A stretch of 64,000 nucleotides of DNA from Bacteroides sp. CAG:443. GTDB lineage: Bacteria > Bacteroidota > Bacteroidia > Bacteroidales > Bacteroidaceae. The position numbers and the translations under genes were made by a program. The stretch lies in the NCBI GenBank assembly GCA_000432735.1, contig FR887782.1, forward strand, positions 5,151 through 69,150. The letters are read 5' to 3'. Positions within the stretch are counted from its first letter, which is position 1. Every line of letters starts with the position of its first letter. The notes beneath the pieces are model-generated. The model saw only the letters and a list, made by a program, of their open reading frames with translations. It made no database searches and was not told where the DNA came from. This document shows positions 59,548 through 64,000 of the stretch, in pieces.

Positions 59548-62166
59548 TTAGAAACCAGCCAGGCTGACAATCTTGTCGACAGCTGCGTTCAGTCCGTCCG
59601 GATTCTTACCGCCGGCAGTTGCAAAATGAGGCTGACCGCCACCGCCACCCTGAATCAGTTTGGCAGCTTCGCGAACCAGTTGTCCGGCATTCAGTCCGGC
59701 CTTAACCTGATCGTCGCTCATGGTTACGGTAAGCAACGGCTTGTTTTCAAATACGCTACCGATTACAACGAACAAGTTTTCGGGGAACTGTCCCTTCAAC
59801 TGGAAGGCAATGTTCTTCACGGCATCAGCAGGCATCGGGAGTACGCTCTTGATGACTTTCACACCGTTGATTTCTTTTGCACCTTCAATCAGCTTGTTCT
59901 TTACAGTAGCTTCTTTTTCTTTCATGAATTCTTCTACCTGTTTCTTCAAGCCGGCATTTTCTTCGATGTATTTCGAGATGGCAGCTTTCAGGTCGGGAGC
60001 GTTGTTGAACAACGATTTCAGGTCGTTGAATGTATCTTGTACGGTATCGAACATTTCTTCTACCTTGGCACCTGTAACAGCTTCTATACGGCGGACACCG
60101 GCAGCTACAGAGCTTTCAGAAAGAATCTTCATCATACCAATCTTTCCGGTAGCCGATACGTGAGTACCACCACAGAATTCGATAGACGAACCGAACTGTA
60201 CGACACGTACTTCATCGCCGTACTTTTCGCCGAACAAGGCAATCGCACCCAGTTCTTTTGCCTTTTCGATAGGCAGGTTACGGTATTCTGTCAAAGGAAT
60301 ATCTTCGCGGATCTTGGCATTTACCAGATGTTCTACCTCGCGAAGCTGTTCCGGAGTTACTTTCTGGAAGTGAGAGAAGTCGAAACGCAATGAATCAGGA
60401 GTTACCAAAGAACCCTTCTGTTCTACGTGAGTTCCCAGTACCTGACGCAATGCTTCGTCCAGCAAGTGTGTACAAGAGTGGTTGGCTGCACAAGCTGCAC
60501 GCTTGTCAGTATCTACACATGCCATCATCGGAGCATCCAGGTGTTCCGGAAGTTTCTTTGCAATGTGGATAGGAAGATTGTTTTCTTTCTTGGTATCGAT
60601 GATGTCGATGGTTTCGAATTCGCTTACCAGTACGCCGGTATCACCTACCTGACCACCACTTTCTGCGTAGAACGGAGTTTCGCTCAGTACAATCTGGTAG
60701 AGAGTCTGGTTCTTCTGTTTAATCTGACGGTAGCGCAGAATGCTGGTTTCATATTCTGTATAGTCGTAACCCACGAAATGAGTTTCGCCTTCCTTCAGGG
60801 TAACCCAGTCGCCTGTTTCTACGGCAGCAGCGTTACGTGCACGCTGTTTCTGCTTCTGCATTTCAGCTTCGAAGCCTTTTACATCGGCAGTCAGACCGTT
60901 TTCACGCAAAATAAGTTCGGTCAGGTCGAACGGGAATCCGAAAGTATCGTACAGTGTAAATGCGTCTACACCGCTGATTTCAGTCTTGCCGGCAGCTTTG
61001 GCTTCAGCCATTGTCTTATCGAGCAGGCGGATACCGGTTTCCAGAGTGCGGAGGAATGATTCTTCTTCTTCCTTCATAACTTTCTCAATCAAGGCCTGCT
61101 GAGCTTTCAGTTCAGGATAAGCACCGCCCATATTTTCGATTAGTACCGGAACCAGCTTGTACATGAAGGCCTGCTTCTGTCCCAGGAAGGTATAAGCGTA
61201 GCGAACGGCACGACGCAGGATTCGGCGGATTACGTAACCAGCCTTTGCATTCGATGGCAGCTGTCCGTCGGTGATAGAGAAGGCGATGGTACGGATGTGG
61301 TCGGCTACCACACGCATAGCTACGTCTACTTTTTCGTCTTCACCATACTTCTTGCCCGACAAATCGCCGATAGCCTTGATGATAGGCTGGAAAACGTCGG
61401 TATCGTAGTTGGATGTCTTGCCCTGCAAGGTACGTACCAGACGTTCGAATCCCATACCGGTATCGATTACTTTTGCAGGAAGTGGTTCCAGTGTTCCGTC
61501 AGCCTTGCGGTTGTACTGCATGAACACCAGGTTCCAGATTTCGATAACCTGCGGATGATCTTTGTTAACCAGTTCACGTCCCGGAACAGCAGCCTTTTCT
61601 TCTGCCGAACGCGAGTCGATGTGGATTTCAGAACACGGGCCGCAAGGACCTGTATCACCCATTTCCCAGAAGTTATCGTGCTTGTTGCCGTTGATGATAT
61701 GATCTTCGGGGAAATACTGAGCCCAGTATCCGGCAGCTTCATCGTCGCGGGCAAGTCCTTCCTCAGGGCTTCCTTCGAATACGGTTACATACAAATCTTT
61801 CGGATCGAGTTTCAATACCTTTACCAGATATTCGTATGCCCATCCGATAACTTCTTTCTTGAAGTAGTCGCCGAAAGACCAGTTACCCAGCATTTCGAAC
61901 ATGGTATGATGGTATGTATCGTGACCTACTTCTTCCAGGTCGTTATGTTTTCCACTCACACGCAAGCACTTCTGTGAGTCGGTTACACGTTTGTATTTCG
62001 CAGGATGATTGCCCAGAATAATATCTTTAAACTGGTTCATACCTGCATTGGTGAACATCAATGTCGGGTCGTCTTTGATGACCATCGGTGCTGAAGGCAC
62101 GATCTGATGTCCTTTCGACTCAAAGAATTTTACAAATGAGTCGCGGATTTCGTTTGCTGTCAACAT
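59548..62166 (-). CDS. alaS: Alanyl-tRNA synthetase
   Basis: Charges tRNA-Ala; 872 residues, full length. The class II core begins MLTANEIRDSFVKFFESKGH and includes NAGMNQFKDIILG, MLGNWSFGDYFKKEVIGWAY and GMGFERLVRTLQG. The editing domain has HSCTHLLDEALRQVLGTHVE and CGGTHVSATGKIG with Zn ligands. The C-terminal domain ends GGGGGQPHFATAGGKN. It is divergent from the M23 peptidase gene. Confidence 0.98.
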   Translation of the reverse strand: MLTANEIRDSFVKFFESKGHQIVPSAPMVIKDDPTLMFTNAGMNQFKDIILGNHPAKYKRVTDSQKCLRVSGKHNDLEEVGHDTYHHTMFEMLGNWSFGDYFKKEVIGWAYEYLVKVLKLDPKDLYVTVFEGSPEEGLARDDEAAGYWAQYFPEDHIINGNKHDNFWEMGDTGPCGPCSEIHIDSRSAEEKAAVPGRELVNKDHPQVIEIWNLVFMQYNRKADGTLEPLPAKVIDTGMGFERLVRTLQGKTSNYDTDVFQPIIKAIGDLSGKKYGEDEKVDVAMRVVADHIRTIAFSITDGQLPSNAKAGYVIRRILRRAVRYAYTFLGQKQAFMYKLVPVLIENMGGAYPELKAQQALIEKVMKEEEESFLRTLETGIRLLDKTMAEAKAAGKTEISGVDAFTLYDTFGFPFDLTELILRENGLTADVKGFEAEMQKQKQRARNAAAVETGDWVTLKEGETHFVGYDYTEYETSILRYRQIKQKNQTLYQIVLSETPFYAESGGQVGDTGVLVSEFETIDIIDTKKENNLPIHIAKKLPEHLDAPMMACVDTDKRAACAANHSCTHLLDEALRQVLGTHVEQKGSLVTPDSLRFDFSHFQKVTPEQLREVEHLVNAKIREDIPLTEYRNLPIEKAKELGAIALFGEKYGDEVRVVQFGSSIEFCGGTHVSATGKIGMMKILSESSVAAGVRRIEAVTGAKVEEMFDTVQDTFNDLKSLFNNAPDLKAAISKYIEENAGLKKQVEEFMKEKEATVKNKLIEGAKEINGVKVIKSVLPMPADAVKNIAFQLKGQFPENLFVVIGSVFENKPLLTVTMSDDQVKAGLNAGQLVREAAKLIQGGGGGQPHFATAGGKNPDGLNAAVDKIVSLAGF

Positions 62167-62210
62167 AATGCTTATAATATCTTGTAGTTAATATTCTCAA
62201 AATTGATTTG

Positions 62211-62237
62211 CAAAGATAATCGGTTTTATTATTTTTG
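62211..62237. promoter_or_regulatory. Divergent promoters of alaS and the M23 peptidase gene
   Basis: Minus-strand TATCTTTG (62211-62218) lies 45 bases upstream of alaS. Plus-strand TATTTTTG (62230-62237) lies 64 bases upstream of the peptidase ATG. The -33 boxes are unclear. Confidence 0.5.
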
Positions 62238-62300
62238 TCCGTATGTTTGATGCAAAAACTTGATGTGTTGCGTCTTAAATTTTTTCAAAACAAGATTTGA

Positions 62301-63269
62301 ATGCGGAAAGTCTATTATATTTATAATCCGAAAACGCGTACATACGACCGTATTTATCCCACTATGCGCCAGCGGGCGATGAGCTACCTGAGGCGTTTGT
62401 TTGTGGGGATGGGACTGGGCGCCGGATGCTTTATCATCTTGTTGCTTATCTTCGGTTCTCCTTCGGAAAAGGATCTTCGTGTGGAAAATTCGCGTTTGCT
62501 TTCACAGTATCATATTTTGTCTACCCGTCTGGATGAGGCGCTTGACGTAATGCAGCAGCTTCAGCAGCGTGACGACAACCTTTACCGGGTGATCATGCAG
62601 GCAGATCCTGTAGCGGATGCCTTGCGTTCTGCCAGTTATGGCAAGACGAATCGTTACGAGGACCTGATGGATATGGCAAATGCAAAGTTGGTTGTGAATA
62701 CTACTCAGAAGATGGACTTGCTTTCACGCCAGATATATATGCAGTCGAAATCGTTTGATGAGGTGGTGGACTTGTGCAAGAAACAGGATGATATGCTGGC
62801 GTGTATTCCTGCCATCCAGCCGGTTGCCAATAAAGATTTGAAGCAGACGGCATCGGGATATGGAAATCGTATCGATCCTATTTATAAAACAGTGAAGTTT
62901 CATGCGGGCATGGACTTCTCTGCCAACGTAGGTACGCCGGTGTATGCCACGGGAAACGGTACGGTGCAGAAGGCAGGCTGGGAAGGATTGTACGGCAACT
63001 GTATCGTGATAAATCATGGTTTTGGCTATGTAACCCGTTATGCTCATCTAAGTAAGATTGATGTAAGAGTAGGACAGAAGGTCGTACGTGGAGAAACGAT
63101 AGGTAAAGTAGGAACTACAGGGAAGAGTACCGGACCGCATTTGCACTACGAGGTTCATCTGAAAGGGCAGATCATGAATCCGGTGAACTATTATTTCATG
63201 GATCTAGATGCGGATGATTATGATAAGATGATTCAGATTGCCGCCAATCACGGTAAGGTATTTGATTAA
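62301..63269 (+). CDS. M23-family (LytM) metallopeptidase, membrane anchored
   Basis: Cell-wall endopeptidase or divisome-type activator of 322 residues. A membrane segment at about 35-52 (GMGLGAGCFIILLLIFGS) is followed by a coiled coil (about 60-95). The M23 domain has HAGMDFSANVGTPVYATGNG, VTRYAHLSKIDV and HLHYEVHLKG. The His and Asp of HxGxDF and the HLH motif are intact, so it should be active. A MerR-type gene follows 25 bases later. Confidence 0.93.
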   Translation: MRKVYYIYNPKTRTYDRIYPTMRQRAMSYLRRLFVGMGLGAGCFIILLLIFGSPSEKDLRVENSRLLSQYHILSTRLDEALDVMQQLQQRDDNLYRVIMQADPVADALRSASYGKTNRYEDLMDMANAKLVVNTTQKMDLLSRQIYMQSKSFDEVVDLCKKQDDMLACIPAIQPVANKDLKQTASGYGNRIDPIYKTVKFHAGMDFSANVGTPVYATGNGTVQKAGWEGLYGNCIVINHGFGYVTRYAHLSKIDVRVGQKVVRGETIGKVGTTGKSTGPHLHYEVHLKGQIMNPVNYYFMDLDADDYDKMIQIAANHGKVFD

Positions 63270-63294
63270 TGTTGTAGATAAAAAAGAACAAATC

Positions 63295-63642
63295 ATGGCT
63301 TTAAAGACTGATAAGGGACTGAAATTATATTATTCCATTCGTGAGGTAGCGGAAATGTTTGATGTCAACGAATCGCTTTTACGCTATTGGGAGAAAGAGT
63401 TTCCTATGATTGCTCCCAAGAAAGCAGGAGGGAATATCCGCCAATATACAAAGGAAGATATCGAGAACATTCGTCTGGTGTATCACTTGGTAAAGGAAAA
63501 GGGTATGACACTTGCCGGAGCTAAGCAGCGCTTGAAACAGAATAAGGAGGGGGTTCGCGATACGGCTGAAATTATTGACCGCTTGCGTCGTATCAGAGAA
63601 GACTTGCTCAGTATGCGGAAAGAACTGGATTATCTTACCTGA
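63295..63642 (+). CDS. MerR-family transcriptional regulator
   Basis: DNA-binding protein of 115 residues. The N-terminal MerR helix-turn-helix has YYSIREVAEMFDVNESLLRY and RQYTKEDIENIRLVYHLVKE. A short helical C-terminus follows with no ligand domain, as in the small MerR-like proteins found beside M23 peptidases in Bacteroidetes by my recollection. The ATG at 63295 (MALKTDKGL) is chosen; an upstream TTG start would overlap the peptidase gene. Confidence 0.88.
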   Translation: MALKTDKGLKLYYSIREVAEMFDVNESLLRYWEKEFPMIAPKKAGGNIRQYTKEDIENIRLVYHLVKEKGMTLAGAKQRLKQNKEGVRDTAEIIDRLRRIREDLLSMRKELDYLT

Positions 63643-63790
63643 CACTGCCGGTATAAGTTGCTTTTGTTTGTAAGATGGATATTATTTGTAAGTCGCAAAT
63701 AATCCTTTAGGTATTGTTTGCCTAACCCTATCCAGCTGAATCTGGATGAAATATTGTTTCCGATTGGTACAAACGAATGCGTATTGCTAA

Positions 63791-63837
63791 AAATGGCATA
63801 TAAAAAGAATGGTTGATTCTCTTTTTATATGCCATTT
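63791..63837. terminator. Convergent terminator after the MerR gene
   Basis: AAATGGCATATAAAAAGA (63791-63808) and its exact complement (63820-63837) form an 18-bp perfect stem with an 11-base loop. A and T tracts allow use from either side. Confidence 0.85.
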
Positions 63838-63897
63838 CTTATGTTTTGTTGGAGCTGTTTCAATCGATTATAACCAATAGCTGAAGTTGTATATTCT

Positions 63898-64000
63898 TTA
63901 ATCGGCTATCGTATCTTCGAAATTTTCAATACGAGTTACTTTCTTTATCTGTTCTATCTTTTTCAGATTGGTACAAATGGTGTTTACATCATCCACATCA
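63898..64000 (-). CDS. C-terminal end of a RelA/SpoT-like (p)ppGpp synthetase/hydrolase (partial)
   Basis: An open minus-strand frame enters from the right edge and ends with TAA at 63898-63900. The last 33 residues read DVDDVNTICTNLKKIEQ followed by IKKVTRIENFEDTIAD. This pattern (NxxxICTNLxKIxxIKKVTRI) matches the last strands of the C-terminal ACT domain of RelA/SpoT proteins. The rest lies outside. Another ACT-domain protein is possible. Confidence 0.6.
   Translation of the reverse strand, partial: DVDDVNTICTNLKKIEQIKKVTRIENFEDTIAD

Noticed and set aside
63755..63980. Further GTACAAA sites as a fifth palindrome pair
   Set aside because: The sites (63759 and 63972) are single GGTACAAA strings that do not form the TTTGTACAAA palindrome and are about 210 bp apart; the second is inside coding sequence.

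Overview
The window is a chromosome segment from a member of the Bacteroidales, most likely Bacteroides or Phocaeicola. The evidence is a SusC-type TonB receptor, the Bacteroidetes promoter signature repeated in front of most transcription units (a -7 box TAnnTTTG, often with TTTG or TTG about 18-20 bases upstream), weak Shine-Dalgarno sequences, and a Bacteroidales-type gene repertoire (homoserine-kinase-like phosphoglycerate mutase in the thr operon, DUF1573, thioester-less alpha-2-macroglobulin). No tRNA, rRNA, transposase, phage gene or CRISPR array was found. It reads as core chromosome with one partly visible glycan-utilisation locus.

Layout. 1-8074: a sialoglycan/amino-sugar locus with a partial SusC receptor, an N-acylglucosamine 2-epimerase, a GH20 hexosaminidase lipoprotein and a divergent ROK repressor. 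8635-13431: a five-gene operon of circularly permuted ATP-grasp enzyme, alpha-E protein, transglutaminase-like protease and two M14-type proteins, the second of which has lost its metal-ligand histidines. 13464-14921: NhaC antiporter. 15120-21861: a PAPS-making and PAPS-using cluster (sulfotransferase, cysN, cysD, cysC, SLC13 permease, cysQ) with the same content as the steroid-sulfonation cluster described in B. thetaiotaomicron. 21974-29310: APC permease and a complete RND efflux operon. 29608-32240: frr, rsgA and an M28 peptidase. 32568-37765: a thr operon (thrA, apgM-like, thrC) preceded by an apparently undescribed Thr/Met-rich leader peptide and attenuator-like structure. 38099-49543: housekeeping genes (rfbB, phosphodiesterase, ppk1, cytidylate-kinase-like, MATE, xseAB, ilvE, DUF975, trmB, mrp). 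49871-57944: alpha-2-macroglobulin, DUF1573 protein and MeaB GTPase. 58372-59266: a membrane protein and a winged-helix regulator under a duplicated promoter/operator. 59548-64000: alaS, M23 peptidase, MerR-type regulator and the C-terminal end of a RelA/SpoT-like protein.

The most unusual signal is non-coding. Four intergenic regions (about 8.25, 23.8, 37.85 and 58.0 kb) each carry two copies of the palindrome TTTGTACAAA whose centres are exactly 21 bp apart. In three of them the pair is fused to a G+C-rich unit of about 22 bp (AAAAACGTCGnnnTGTTTT type). That unit is also found tandemly iterated without the palindromes near 49.65 kb. The regular spacing of about two helical turns and the strictly intergenic placement suggest multi-site protein-binding arrays or a dispersed repeat family.

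Functionally, the region links sugar scavenging (sialic acid and GlcNAc), sulfonate-donor synthesis, amino-acid biosynthesis and envelope functions. Functional statements are inferences from recognised protein families; no database search was possible.
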